Shown: piece after piece, positions 47,713 to 64,000 of the stretch
How the letters are laid out: each line of letters begins with the position of its first letter
How positions within the stretch are numbered: the first letter of the stretch is position 1
Notes under the pieces: model-generated
Seen by the model: only the letters and a program-made list of their open reading frames with translations
Told to the model about the DNA's origin: nothing
Databases searched by the model: none
Position numbers and translations under genes: made by a program
Assembly (NCBI GenBank): GCA_002914845.1
Contig: JXTC01000071.1
Span: 133,995 to 197,994, forward strand
DNA from: Trema orientale
Taxonomy: Eukaryota; Streptophyta; Magnoliopsida; Rosales; Cannabaceae
Reading direction: 5' to 3'
DNA length: 64,000 bases

Positions 47713-50051
47713 ATTAGTTATAGGGTAAGGAGGGTTATTGCCTGGTTGGGCAAATCCCCTAAATCTTAATAGGAACCGGGTAGGGTTCGTCTACGACTTT
47801 ATAAAGCGCTCATGAATGATGTCTCTTCTCATTTGTGAGTGTATGAGAAATCAAATTAGAAAACAAAGTCTCAAAAGACGATCTGAAGGCTTGGCCTCTA
47901 GACTAGACGTATATTTGTTGGGACATGGATGTCTAAGCAGCTATGTGGAAGAATAACTAATGTTATTAATAGTTTTCAGTGCCGTGATAATACATTTGGG
48001 TATTAGTTGTGCTCGTCAAGTAAACCTTTCAACTGCAAAAGACACATGTTCCGTCTTCAGTCATTGATATCGATTAAACATATATAATATAATAGGACTG
48101 GAAATTTGGAAACATTAACCCCCTTCTTCAAATTTCTACGTTTTGCATATTCAAGACCGGAAAAAAAAAAAAAAACGACCAACAAATTTATTCTGGTCTG
48201 AAAAGGAACCCATTAAACTCAATTGGCCCTATTTACTCGGCGCTGAACCATGATGACTCAGCAATGGCCTGATCAATGCTAGCTTCAATCTCTTTCTTAC
48301 TCTCTTTTGCACTCTCTCACTTTCACTGTTTAATAAATAGATTCTACCATAATTTATTATATTATTAAAATATTAAACTGAACAGTAAAATCTACGTGTC
48401 AAACGATAAGACTAGAGAATGTGAAAAAAAAGTGAGAAAAAAAATGTATTTAGCATTCCTGAAAAACCACCACCAAGTGTTGGAAGTTGAAGATAGTGAG
48501 CTAGTGGCCTTTTGGTATGCTATATTTAACTTTCAATGCTAAATTTTAGCACTTGGGCTAAAAATTAATCTCCAATGGCATTTTAAATTTAACATAAATT
48601 TTAACAATGTTCTCTTCTTTTGTTAAGATATAACACAAAGAACAAAGCGTAATAAAATTTAGTATGAACCTTAGTTTACAATATTGCTATGAAATGTGCA
48701 GATGGAGTGCAGGTGGATGATATAATTATGATTAATAACAGGATGGAAACTCTTTTTATAAATTAAAACTAATATTTAACTAGAAATAGCATTTATTTTA
48801 GTGAGTAAAAGTAAAAAAGTGTGTATTAAACTTAAACATGTCATGATAAGTTTTAGCATGAATACATTGGAAATGGTCCAAGTCTTGGAACCTAATATTT
48901 GGAACCTCAATGTCCACAAATCACATCACGACCACACGAAACGTGATGAATAAAGCAGCACAATCACCAGAGTCATCGATCTAATAAAAATATTTCAAAT
49001 CCAAAAATAGGAGGGGGAAATGGAAAGGCGGCGAAGAAAACTTAATATATAGATTTGGACAGAAAGGTTGTTTAATATAAAAGAAGAGATTAGGCAATGA
49101 ATTTAACCGATGTTCAATCCCTTCTATCTAAATTGGAAAGATTTTAAGGAAAAAATTTCACACTCAAGTGGTCAAAGAGCTATTTTACAAAGGGAGGAGT
49201 GCTCTCCTTTCCCTCTCATCTTCTTCCCTAATAATGTAGCTCTCCTTCCATCATATTTTTACTTCTCTCCTACCAAACATATATGATCCTGAAGTTTCTG
49301 ATGTCAAACACTATACCAAAGGAACATACTACCATAAAATGTTCAGGAAATTGAGAGCAACGAGAAATGAATCAATAAAGACCTTTGGAAACCTTGAAAA
49401 TTGGCATCATCCCGACAATGCCAAAGATTGTATACTGTAACCATAGTTGGAACGGATCAACAACAAATTGATCTATAATCAATTAAATGATTTAAACATA
49501 TCAGATTTAAAAATTTGAAACGTCAGGAAATCTAATTATTGACCTTTTTTCAAGCCTTTGTCTTCACATGTAGCCGACAAGGGCTGCGATGGGGATGGGG
49601 TAGCCGTGGAGTGTTGACGTTGGTCGGTGGGAGAGAGATCAGAGGAGTACTTCTTGATTCTCAAGGAAATAAGAATGCTGGAGACAATCCCCAGAAGAGG
49701 AAAAACATAAGACCAAAGTGCAACTCTCTTGGAGCCAGAGGCTGAAGCAACGGCCGCACCGGCGAGGCTACCAATAGAGGTGTTCTGCAAGATCATTGGC
49801 AGACATCCAATGACGGTTGGCAACAGAAAATCCACAATGAAGCCTACATTTGTAGCAGCCAGAGCATAGTTTATAATATAGGAAGGCACAGGTGAGAAGC
49901 GCGCAAGAAGTACGAATCTCCAACCATCTCGCTCCACTCCTCTGGAAAGAAGATGGAAATATTTATTCCTCTGCGCCCACTCCATTGCTGAGCTTGAACT
50001 CCTGAACACTAACCTGAAAAACAAACGCTATCAAAAAGCAGGTTCTCATAA

Positions 50052-50093
<42 letters not shown>

Positions 50094-50240
50094 AAAAAAG
50101 GAGGGGCATATGCACAATTTCATAAACCAATTCAAGTATGTGTGCCTTAATAGTAAAAGATGAGTTTCTTATGCAATGACATAGTTGATCTAGCAGCTTT
50201 TATTGTGTTCGATACCCATTTGTAGTTGCACTTCCAGTCT
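47713..50240. repeat. Duplicated block B (partner at 11698-13630), includes the live VTT exon 2
   Basis: Homologous to block A from TTAGTTATAGGGTAAGGAGG to the VTT intron near 50235. This copy lacks the MITE of block A but has a ~600-bp stretch (about 48280-48890) not present there. Because it contains the intact exon and intron context, block B is the likelier parental locus. Confidence 0.8.
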
Positions 50241-51234
50241 TTGGTGATATTGTTGGTCAAGAATAATGGAAATTATCCATTATTTTTTCGCAAGGCTTTC
50301 TCACTAGTTATACCATTACCATCTGAGATCCACTACTACCACTACTACTTTGAGCGAATAATCATTTATGAAAGGAAAACCCAAAACTTATCTCAGATAA
50401 CAAATTCCTAACTGAGGCACGAGACATTCAGACGTTATGCCTGACTTGTATATTTGCATCACCCAAGTTTTATTTTATAAAAAAAGAAAAAAAAATCATC
50501 TAATCGACCTACTTGGATACGGAAAAATCAATCTTTGCTGTGTTAAAGAAAAATGGATAAACTACCAAAACTGACAAATTGAGGCCAAAGCAAAGCAAAG
50601 CAAAACAAACCAAATCATTTGGTTTTCCTAAGAAAATTGATTGGTTTGCATAACGGTTTTGGGGGGTGGGGGGTGTGAACCGTGAATCTATCTAACAAAA
50701 GCGACTGCCAAAGTCCAAAGTGATTTTTGAGCTTGAAATATAGTGGTAATGATTAGAGATGGAATGATGAATGAAATAGTGGTAAGGAGTGGGATGCGAG
50801 TACGGTGCTGTTGTGAGTTGTGACAATTGCTGAGGCAGAGGTGTTATTGGATTAGATTTGAGAAGAGAAGAGGTGAGAGAGAGACACCTGCCGATCCAGA
50901 AGGAGAGAGAAGCCCCAAGCAGCTTGGCAGAAAAGACAGAGAGGACGGCAGGGAAGAAGCCGAAGAGGAGAGAAGCGGCAGCCTCGAAGAAGACGGCATA
51001 GGGCAAGCAGAGAGCGATGGTGAGGGTGTGGATCATAACGTAGAGAGGGATTCCCCAAATCCCCAGTTGCTCCGACCACTCCGCCAATACCCTCACTGCT
51101 TCTTCCTTGTCCCAATTCAACAACAACAACAACAACCCCTCGTACTTCTTCTTACCCACTACCCTCAATAATATCGCCACCGCTCCTACCGCCGCCGCTA
51201 TCCCCATTTTCCACCCCCATTTCCCCATTCCCAT
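49536..51234 (-). CDS. TVP38/TMEM64 family membrane protein (VTT domain, DedA-type)
   Basis: Two exons, 51234-50888 and 50013-49536, joined across an 874-bp GT-AG intron, give 274 residues. A membrane segment lies near 10-26, then the VTT core: hydrophobic stretches at about 60-80 and 83-113 (FFEAAASLLFGFFPAVLS, GASLSFWIGR), a re-entrant-like region at 148-166 containing RFSPVP and N164, and helices at 170-192 and 213-234. Ser/Gln-rich C-tail. The ATG at 51234 is the first Met after the N gap; another start inside the gap cannot be excluded. Relatives act in Golgi or ER membrane traffic and lipid scrambling; the role here is inferred. A CAA microsatellite (50057-50092) lies in the intron. A dead fragment of exon 2 is at 13300-13447. 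Confidence 0.88.
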
Positions 51235-51252
51235 TTCTGGACTCGACTGCTT

Positions 51253-51268
51253 NNNNNNNNNNNNNNNN
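51253..51268. other. Assembly gap (16 N)
   Basis: Sixteen unresolved bases, 19 bp upstream of the inferred VTT start codon, so the 5' end of that gene is uncertain. Confidence 0.99.
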
Positions 51269-51924
51269 CGAACTAGGCTTAACAATTCCCATTCCGATAT
51301 CTTCATTCTTGAATACCATAATACTACCGTACAACTCATCATGGACTTGGGCCTATCTTTCTTTACTCCTTTTTATGGGCCCTCTTATCCGAAAACGAAG
51401 CCCAACAAAAACTCTACTTACTAACAAAATTGACATACGTCCTTATGATTTACGAATGATGGTCATATTTCTATACGACAATATTATTATTATTATTATT
51501 TTTTTTTTTTGACAAAATATTTCTACAAACTTAACCAGCAATACCATATGATATATTGATATTGCTACACAACAGCGCTAGTCTTAATATTTTTTTTATA
51601 AAAAAAGTTAAATAGTCCAGTAAATACTGGTTACTGTATAACATTTTTTTTTTTTAACTTTCCGATCTCAATTTTACTTTTTTAAGAAATTCTTTCCAAT
51701 CTTGAGTTGACTGATTAGTTTTATTACATTAATATTTATAAGACGAAAGGAATAGGTTTCTTTTTTTCCCCCGGGCTTGAAAAAGGAAAGGAATAGTCCA
51801 GAAGGCACAAAAAGCGCTAGTACTAAGCTTGAAGTAGAGATTAATCAAAGATTGTTGGTTGCATTAATTAGTCTTTTTGTCATTATTTTGTCAAATTAAA
51901 TATTAATATTTTTTAACCCAGGAG
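51269..51924. other. Upstream region of the VTT gene
   Basis: Should contain the promoter of the - strand VTT gene. GGGCCC and TTGGGCCT-like words near 51345-51405 resemble plant site II (TGGGCC/T) elements. The rest is AT-rich, with an ATT run at 51483-51500. No gene. Confidence 0.45.
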
Positions 51925-52020
51925 TTGGTAGTTCGTCTAGCTAGCACAATGAGAAGCAAGAAAGTGTGGTTCAATCCTCACTCTGTCTCTCCTCCACTAA
52001 CTTGTAACAAACGTATCAAA
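51925..52020 (+). mobile_element. Possible tRNA-derived SINE head
   Basis: GGTTCAATCC at about 51969-51978 is a good RNA polymerase III B box, preceded by TAGTTCGTCTAGC about 35 bases upstream, which weakly resembles an A box. No clear 3' tail or target duplication. Confidence 0.3.
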
Positions 52021-52209
52021 AAAATAGTAATACTTTTTGTGAAGGAATTGGCAACCAAAACTGATCTAGATGAATGCAAGAAAACACTTAAAACCAGACA
52101 AGAATCAACACAAGAAGAAACGCCAGTCTTTTACTTGGTTCAGATAACACTTGCGTGCTATCCTACTTCCAAGGCAGGGACAATATGTCCCTAGCAGAAG
52201 CCACGATAA

Positions 52210-52690
52210 TGAAATAAAGCTTTACACCCTCATAAACAGTCTCACAAATCTCACTGATACAAGTGATTGAATCTCTCAATGCTTTTCTTGGTAACCAAAC
52301 ACTCCCCGAGAAAATAGAGCACAAACCCAGAAAATTCTCTCTCTCGGATCACCCTGAATACAATACTGATTCTCTCACTATTTTGAAACTATATATATAA
52401 GTATCGCAATACTTCTCCAAGCTTTAACACCGATTAGAACCAATAAGAATAGACTAGTCATTAAGTTAGTTATACAAATTAGCCAATAGGCTGCAGTCCC
52501 ACTAACTAACTAACTCAATTAGAGACTACCAGATCATCAATTCTCCACCTTAGGCTCTAATTGTGTGAGGATAAGTGGATCTGACTAGGAACTCCCTGCA
52601 ATCCCAGTGAATCACGGCTTCAGTACACGCAATAAGTTCAAAGCCTCTTTGAACTTGTTAACAGGTATAACTTTGGTCAAGAGACTCTTT
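52210..52690 (-). mobile_element. Ty1/Copia fragment: end of pol plus LTR
   Basis: On the - strand a short open segment (about 52690-52612) ends LLTKVIPVNKFKEALNLL...KP*, the C-terminal end of Copia polyproteins. After about 70 bp come a purine-rich tract (CCTAAGGTGGAGAA) and TGATGATCTGG at 52539, the expected polypurine tract and LTR start. The LTR continues to about 52210, with a TATATATATAAG near 52395. The rest of the element is absent, so this is a truncated copy. Confidence 0.7.
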
Positions 52691-53411
52691 ATTATGACTT
52701 ACAGAGTACAATTCATTTAACAAGGAATTATGTGTTTCACGAGAGGACCAAGCATATTGGTGTGAGATTTTACATTTTATAAGGAACATCGTTGCTAGAC
52801 AGTTGATTGATGTGGCAAAGATTTTAACAGAGATAAATCCAGCAAAAAGAAATAACTTACTTTTAATGACATTAAACGAAAAATAAACTACAATATTAGG
52901 GACATATGGTGGGAAAAAAAAATTGGTCGAAGACCTCCTTGTATATATACTAGTTTTGCCGTATGTCTTTTAATATGATATATAGTATATAGTATTGTGC
53001 ATGATTTTTTTTGTGGAATACAATACTGTTATCTATTGTTATTCTAAATGTTTATCATGTATGTAAATGTATTAAGATACGGAAAGATCAAAATGATAAG
53101 TACACTGTCTAAAATAAAAGCAATAATGAAAAAGAGATCAGCAGCAAAAAAGTTTTCTTGAAAAAAGATAAGGAAAAAAACTAAAAAAACTAAAAATACG
53201 GCAAGTGCACAAAACTAAAGTTATTTCTACAAAACAACGATTTCATTGATTTATTGAGAAATATTATCTTTATCGTTAAAAAATGTATTGTTGACAATAC
53301 ATTGCATAAAAAGGAGATTAAATTAGTAATTAGAAGAAAAATAATAAATAATAAATATAAAAAGCTGTTAGAAGATCTTTCCTCCCCCAAAAATTAGATG
53401 ATTAGATATTA
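52691..53411. other. Intergenic, nothing recognised
   Basis: AT-rich with no gene. Open frames here are low complexity. Confidence 0.5.
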
Positions 53412-53942
53412 GAATTTTTGGCATATTTAGCCCCTATATTATTATCAGATTGACAAAATAGTCCCTGAGTTATTTTTTTTGATAATTAGGCCCTTAAGTT
53501 TTAAAAATTTTGGCAATTAAGTCTTTTTTGTGTGTTAATATTAAAGTTTTCATGACGTTGAACATGTTTAACTGAAAGAAATTAGTATTTCATTAACAAT
53601 AATTAGTTTGGAATGGAGATGGAAAGAAATTGTAAGAGAAATTTTAAATTTTTTTATTTTTTATTTTTTATTTTTTTTATATTATGTCGTTAATTGTAAT
53701 TAATTTTTAATTATTTTCTTTCCAATTCTAAATAGTGCTAATAAAATATTAATTTTGACCTTCAAAAACTTTATGTGTGACTTGAAAATGATCAATTCCA
53801 TCTAATATTGCAATAATTACTTACAAAAAGGACTTAATTGCCAAAAACTTTAAAATTTGGGAACTTAATTGCTAAAAAAAATAACTCAGGGACCATTTTA
53901 CTAACCCCGAATAATATAAAGGCCATTTATGCCAAAAATCCT
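53412..53942. mobile_element. Mutator-like MITE with ~115-bp inverted ends
   Basis: The left end (about 53415-53535, TTTTTGGCATATTTAGCCCC then GACAAAATAGTCCCTGAGTTA) is the inverted repeat of the right end (about 53828-53942, TAACTCAGGGACCATTTTAC then GGCCATTTATGCCAAAAA). The ~290-bp centre is AT-rich and non-coding. Confidence 0.75.
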
Positions 53943-54930
53943 ATATATTATTGTAATTTTTAGAAATAGTAAGCATAAAATAACTTATCATACGTCTAGA
54001 AAAATTAAAAAAAAAAAAAGAATTCAACCAACAAACAAAAACGATAAAAAAACATAAAAATATAAAAAGAAGTAGCAAAGTGCAATAGTAAAAAAAAAAA
54101 AAGAGCATAGAGACAAAACAAACGGCAAAATTTACGTAGGAAAATTTACTTCCATAAAATGTCCATTTCATTTATACATTAAAAAATGAAAGAGCAAATA
54201 ATCTGTTGGCAACCTTCATGTTGCAACATAACTGGTTTCACGGTCATGTTACAATATGCGACTAAATATTTGATCTGATTAGGTTTTTCAGTATAATCTG
54301 TATTTTCCATTTATATGCTTTAAGTCACGATTAGTATAGTTGTCAAACATAAAAATTTGATCTTATTAATGCATACACGAATTTAATTGATAGAGAATAG
54401 GTAAATGACTCTTACCTAAATTAGTTTTGAGTATATGTCACTATTTTATTAAGGAAATTCCTTTAAATGAATATTTTATGCTAATATCTTTTATGGAAGT
54501 TTCCTTAACTCATTTGTGCTGATTCTCACTGATTAAAGTTACTCTAATTCGTGTAATTAGCTGTCAAAAATGTTTGAGTAACTGATTATTTTGTTTCAGG
54601 AAAGTAATCTGAAAGTTTCCTTTTCTGTTACAACATGACTGGTTAACAGATCATGTTGCAACATGTGGACAGAACTAGCAGTTATTTTTCAGATCCGTTT
54701 TTCTAAGTTTGGTAACAAATTTGGCTGATTTTGTAAGTCTTCTAATTAACATTAAATGCTTTTAATTATTCTTCGGCAGATATACACGTGAAGACTTGCT
54801 CCCTTATCTATTTAAAGGCCACTCAAGAGTAGCTTTAGGTAGAGAGACCACTATTGTATTTCGGCTATTGAGTGTAAAAGAAATGTTTTTCTTTTAGCCA
54901 TATTTTAGACTTAGGAGGTGTCCTAGTGTA
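53943..54930. other. Intergenic; inverted and direct CATGTTGCAACAT words
   Basis: CATGTTGCAACATAACTGGTT near 54218 is echoed at 54628-54668 (ACAACATGACTGGTTAACAG followed by CATGTTGCAACATGTGG), so a short segment is duplicated with ~400-bp spacing. No gene. LTR-derived origin is possible but unproven. Confidence 0.45.
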
Positions 54931-54944
54931 AAAGAAATTTTATT

Positions 54945-55318
54945 TTTTATGGTACTTTTTCAAAAAAAATTGAAAAATCTCAGGATTTGAGATTGTTTTG
55001 AAAAATTTCGGATTGAATTATAAAAATATCACTTTTAAAAGTATTTAGAAAAATTTTATTTTTTAATCAATAAGATACTTAAAATAGCTAGTCGAGTTAC
55101 TTCAGAACAACCTCAAATTCCGGGATTGGCTACTTCAAGTGACTGGATTAGTTATCCTAAGTAACTTAATTAGTTACATCAAGTATTATTGAAAAATACA
55201 AAATTTGAAGAAAAATAGTATTTTTCTAAATATGTTTTGAAAGTAATATTTATCTAATAAAACATTTAAAAATGATATTTTGCTAAATTAATCGGGGATT
55301 TTTCAATTTTTGTTACTG
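54945..55318. mobile_element. Foldback-type MITE
   Basis: The left end (GGTACTTTTTCAAAAAAAAT, then GAAAAATCTCAGG) is a diverged inverted repeat of the right (GGGGATTTTTCAATTTTTGT). Inside are shorter inverted words around AGTTACTTCAG / TAAGTAACTTAA. It resembles in style, but does not match, the foldback element at 62900-63860. Confidence 0.5.
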
Positions 55319-55832
55319 GTTCTGGAATTTTGTAAGAAGCTCTTAAAATTAAACCGATATTCATGCATAAATCTGAAATTCATGTTAGTAACTCCTATAT
55401 TTTTGGATGAAAACAAATCACAAATTTTTAAATACGATGACTACGACCTTTTGTTTTCGTTTTTGGAATCGTTATTGTTTTTTAAACTTAAATATGCAAT
55501 ATGTGAAAAAGAAAAAAAAAGTTAAAAGTAAAATATATTATCAAAATAGATAAAACATTTTTTGATTGCGTGAAAATTAGGAAGGAGCTTGATATACATA
55601 CAGAATATAAAAATTGAAATACGTTGATATAATTAGTATAAAAAACGCTATTTTGGTATGTAAAATTGATATACTGGTGTACTGCCATTTAGCAAAAAGA
55701 TTAAGAGGAAAAGAAAAAAAAGAAAGTGTTATGAGATGAAAAAGATGGGCGTATTATTAGAATGAATTGGAAAAAGGGGACTATTTGTTATAAAGTCAGT
55801 ATTAGGAACCAGATTTAAAGTGTGAATGTTTT
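55319..55832. other. Intergenic upstream of MCM2
   Basis: AT-rich with no gene or repeat recognised. Confidence 0.5.
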
Positions 55833-55900
55833 TGGGCTTGGTGGCCCAAACCATGAATCAGTGCCACGAAAGCGGAGATGGCGGGAAAAGTTGGCGCCAA
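55833..55900 (+). promoter_or_regulatory. MCM2 promoter: site II elements and two E2F sites
   Basis: TGGGCT (55833-55838) and GGCCCA (55843-55848) are plant site II motifs, common in genes of dividing cells. GGCGGGAAAA (55880-55889) and the palindrome TTGGCGCCAA (55891-55900) match E2F binding sites (TTTCCCGCC and TTGGCGCC types). They lie about 100 bp before the MCM2 ATG. MCM genes are known E2F targets in plants, so S-phase control is a well-founded inference. Confidence 0.8.
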
Positions 55901-56002
55901 AAAACTGGGTTGTAGGGTAGGGTTACCAACTCTCTTTTATCCCTTTCCTTTATTTTTGTATTATAATTTTATTTCAGTTGAGAGCTGAGAGAGAGAGAGA
56001 GA

Positions 56003-61207
<5,205 letters not shown>

Positions 61208-61550
61208 GTCATCGTTCCGAAGCGTGAATATGGAATTGGTTGGTTAATGTATTCGGCCAAGATCTGAGCAACATTTGATAGACAAATATACATGTATTGT
61301 AATCATCAGACAGATTACATTGGCTTGTTATGCATTATATCCGGTACCATTCACTATTTTGCAGTTGGATGACAATAGGCAACCATGTTTCTGATAATCG
61401 AATGTTTATCCACCCTCTCTTTTGTGCTCCTAACTTGTTACATGACCAGTCTTGTCGTAGTCACTGATATGTTCTTTAGACTATTGATGTGGAGGAGTAT
61501 CAACGTTTAGTCCATGATAAATTGAGGGAATGGATGAAAAGAGGATGGAA
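61208..61550. other. MCM2 3' flank
   Basis: Probable 3' untranslated region and downstream DNA. No further gene seen. Confidence 0.6.
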
Positions 61551-61854
61551 GAGAAATTTTATTAAATGTGCTCCAAATATGATCCAATTGCAACTGATTA
61601 CCTCAAAAATTCATTCAAACAATATGACTATACCCCTTAAAAAGACCTGATTATCTCCAAAATATTTTATCAAAATATTTTATTTCGTCATCTGAGCCTC
61701 CTCTTCAAATGAGTTAAGTAATTTCATCTTTGAATGTTATGGGTAGTGTTAGAAATAGTGTTGTTATGGGTAGTGTTAGAAATAGTGTAAGTATGAATTT
61801 TTAGGTGTTTTGAGGTTGATTTGAGGGGGAAAAAAAAAAAGGAATTTAGGTAAA

Positions 61855-62150
61855 TTTTTGAGAATTTACTAAATCTGGAGAGAAAAACCTGAAAGTCATT
61901 AAAAATTTCGATGAAATTTGATGCTGGCTTGATGATTTATTCAAAAAGAATAAAATGAAAAACAACTCGATGTATTTTGATAGTTGTTTGATTATTGTTT
62001 GATGTTCTATTGAAATTCATCAAAAACCATCGAGTTATTTTCATTTTACTTTTTCTGAATAAATCATCGAGTCGGCATTGAATTTCATTGAAATGTTGGA
62101 TGATTTTCTGATTTTTTTCGTTTTAGATTTAGTAAATTCTCAAAATTCAT
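61855..62150. repeat. Long hairpin (inverted repeat, ~140-bp arms)
   Basis: TTTTTGAGAATTTACTAAATC at the left is mirrored by GATTTAGTAAATTCTCAAAAT at the right. The arms continue inward through GATGATTTATTCA / TGAATAAATCATCGAG and AAAATGAAAAACAACTCGATG / CATCGAGTTATTTTCATTTT. The loop is about 20-40 bases. Confidence 0.75.
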
Positions 62151-62529
62151 TGAATTGGAATCGAAATTTGTTGAGTTGGCATTGAAATTTTGTCTTTTAG
62201 ATAAGCATTGAGTAATTTTTTTCAGGGGCAAATGTTAAACAGTCTTGATCAAATCTTCATTGTATGCGCCCCGAATTTTTGTTAAAGTTCATTTAAAATT
62301 TTGATGTTTGTTCGAGAAGACGGTCCAAATTTTCGTGACTCATAGAAATTTATCAAAATTTAGTTTTTAATGGAGAATTTTTCACAAAGCGTCTCAAAAT
62401 TCAAATATAAACGATTTTAAATTATATCCACTATATTTAAACATAGAAATTTCTTAATTGTGCGTGAGAGATATGAGTGAGAAAAAATAGAGATTTTAAG
62501 AGCAATAGAGATATTATAGGAGAAATTTA

Positions 62530-62690
62530 ACATAGAAAGAGGCGAGAGTAGAGAGAGTGATGGAAGATTGAGAGATTTTAGGGCAGACTAAGAGTTTTTA
62601 AGATTTTTTTTTTTTTTGAGAAGAGTAGAGAGAGTGAAGGAAGATTGAGAAATTTTAGAGGGGACTAAGAGTTTTTAAGAGTTTTTTTTT
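62530..62690. repeat. Two-copy tandem repeat, ~85-bp unit
   Basis: GAGTAGAGAGAGTGATGGAA at about 62537 recurs as GAGTAGAGAGAGTGAAGGAA at about 62623. Both continue AGATTGAGA...GACTAAGAGTTTTTAAGA and end in a T run. Confidence 0.85.
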
Positions 62691-62889
62691 TATTTTTTAT
62701 TTTAGTGCTTTTTTCTTTTGTTACATGACTATGCTTTTAGGGATATTTTTGTCCCACAAGTCATTTTCTGAAGAACTTTTGAGGGAGCCATAAGATTATA
62801 ATATTTGGAGCATAGCATATTTAATAAAATTTCTCATATAGAAAACAATAAGAAGGGTATACTATCACATTTAAGGGAAATACTTAGGA

Positions 62890-63860
62890 GAAATTAGATA
62901 ATATACGGTATTTCAGAAAAAAAATTTGAAAAATACGATGGTTTTGTGTTTTTTAAGGTGCGGTATGGTTTTTATTAGAAAAATACCGTTTTCTAAAAAA
63001 TATTTAAAAAATTATTATTTTTTAAAATAGTAACTAGTTTCTAGTAATCAGTTTCTGGAAACTGGTAACTAGTAACTAAATATATTTATAACTGGTATAT
63101 AACTAGTAACCAGTAACTAGTTTTCAGAAATCGGTAATCAGTAACTATTTTAAAAATTGTACTTTTTAAAATATTTTTTAAAAAGTGATATTTTCCTAAT
63201 AAAAACCGTACGAAAATTAGAAAAAAGCTTGACTTCCGTAATTTTGTAATTTTTTTTGGTTTTTATAGGTATAAGTGTTAGAAACCCAAATACTTATCCG
63301 ACTCTCATTCTTGCTCTCCATTATGCATCGGTAAATATGCACTTATAGAATTTTATTGCGCAATTCTTCTACATAGACATATTAGAATATCACATGTTGG
63401 GGCTCTTTATGCATTCGTGAATATGCACTCGCAGAATTTTATTGCGCAAACCTTCTAAATAGGCATATTAGAATGGGTTTCTAACACTTATACCTACAAA
63501 AATCGAAAAAAATTACAAAAATACGGAAGTCAGGCCTTTTAACAATTTTCGTACAGTTTTTATTAGGAAAATATAACTTTTTAAAAATATTTAAAAAAGT
63601 ACAATTTTTAAAATAGTTATTGGTTACCAGTTTCTAGAAACTGGTTATTGGTTACCAGTTATATACCAGTTATAAATATCTTTGATTACTAGTTACCAAT
63701 TTCTGGAAACTGATTACTAAAAATTAGTTACTGTTTTAAAAAATTGTATTTTTCTAAATATTTTTTAGAAAATGGTTTTTTTTAATAAAAACTATATCGT
63801 ACATTAAAAAAATACAATACCACTGTATTTTTCAATTTTTTTTTGAAATACTATATTATT
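62890..63860. mobile_element. Foldback element: ~390-bp inverted arms
   Basis: The left arm (about 62900-63290) and right arm (about 63475-63860) are inverted copies, from TACGGTATTTCAG / ATACTATATTATT outward-type ends to GTGTTAGAAACCCA / TGGGTTTCTAACAC at the centre. Each arm contains clustered ACTGGTAACTAGTAAC-like words that are themselves palindromic. The ~185-bp loop holds two direct copies of a unit with AATTTTATTGCGCAA. No coding capacity. Confidence 0.8.
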
Positions 63861-64000
63861 ATATATATCTAAAGTTGAAGACAAAAACACTGTGCAATGA
63901 ACAGTATGAACAGTGAAACGGGGTTATTTTTGTCATTTCGTTTTTTAGTTTTTTTCCCCTTTATTTTTTAATTCTCCCGAAATTTCATGTTGCAGTTTGA
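63861..64000. other. Window end, nothing recognised
   Basis: AT-rich sequence with a CAGTATGAACAGTGAAACGG patch. Too short to assign. Confidence 0.4.

Larger units (their letters stand above)
61551..62838. mobile_element. Terminal-inverted-repeat element, ~1.29 kb, non-coding, with inner hairpin
   Basis: GAGAAATTTTATTAAATGTG followed by CTCCAAATATG at the left is the inverted repeat of the right end (ATATTTGGAGCATAGCATAT, then TTAATAAAATTTCTC at 62803-62838). Inside are a long hairpin (61855-62150) and a two-copy tandem repeat (62530-62690). No ORF of note. Superfamily unknown. Confidence 0.6.

Noticed and set aside
50692..51342. Start of the VTT protein upstream at 51342, crossing the N gap
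   Set aside because: The frame is joined only through unknown bases; the ATG at 51234 gives a normal-length protein.
51925..52194. 89-residue frame at 51925-52194
   Set aside because: Overlaps the SINE-like head and unrelated sequence; no domain or codon signature.

Overview
This window looks like a eudicot nuclear chromosome. It is strongly AT-rich, its genes are split by GT-AG introns, and it carries plant-specific families (RBOH NADPH oxidase, DUF674) and typical plant transposons (Helitron, Mutator-like, hAT, Copia, Tourist-like MITEs). I cannot name the species. All boundaries were read by eye from codon sense, splice sites and family conservation, with no database search.

There are four host genes. 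(1) RBOH, + strand, 6592-10599: nine exons and 922 residues, apparently intact and closest to the RBOHD clade. (2) A single-domain DUF674 protein, - strand, 16132-17880: two exons, 240 residues. (3) A TVP38/TMEM64 (VTT/DedA-type) membrane protein, - strand, 49536-51234: two exons, 274 residues. (4) MCM2, replicative helicase subunit, + strand, 56003-61207: seventeen exons. Its promoter has two E2F-like sites, but exon 8 has an apparent 7-bp loss that breaks the frame.

The genes are separated by old and young repeats. The 3' flank of RBOH (10635-11390) recurs twice further on (29180-29950 and 30015-31292); one of these copies took up a Tourist-like MITE and the other a long-TIR Mutator-like element. 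A second duplicated block joins 11698-13630 to 47713-50240, so a truncated, internally deleted copy of the VTT gene lies about 36 kb from its parent. Three hAT-type elements (13942, 19383, 25025) have clear 8-bp target duplications. Two inverted copies of an unusual GTCGAA-rich repeat lie at 18520 and 26088.

From 34150 to 41013 lies a decayed Helitron on the - strand, with a Rep domain, a PIF1-type helicase and an RPA-like protein. It is followed at about 41.1-47.7 kb by a Mutator-like element with two genes: a MURA-type transposase with SWIM and zinc-knuckle motifs on the - strand, and a convergent DUF1985/Ulp1-like gene on the + strand. Both genes carry nonsense mutations. The non-coding parts and introns of this element are packed with GTCACA/TGTGAC hexamers, about 28 in 5 kb, and include a two-copy 200-bp tandem repeat. 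Among what I see, this is the best candidate for an undescribed element-specific recognition system.

The right end (61551-63860) holds a 1.3-kb terminal-inverted-repeat element containing a long hairpin, then a roughly 1-kb foldback palindrome. Two short runs of N (6213-6226, 51253-51268) are assembly gaps next to the RBOH promoter and just upstream of the VTT start codon.
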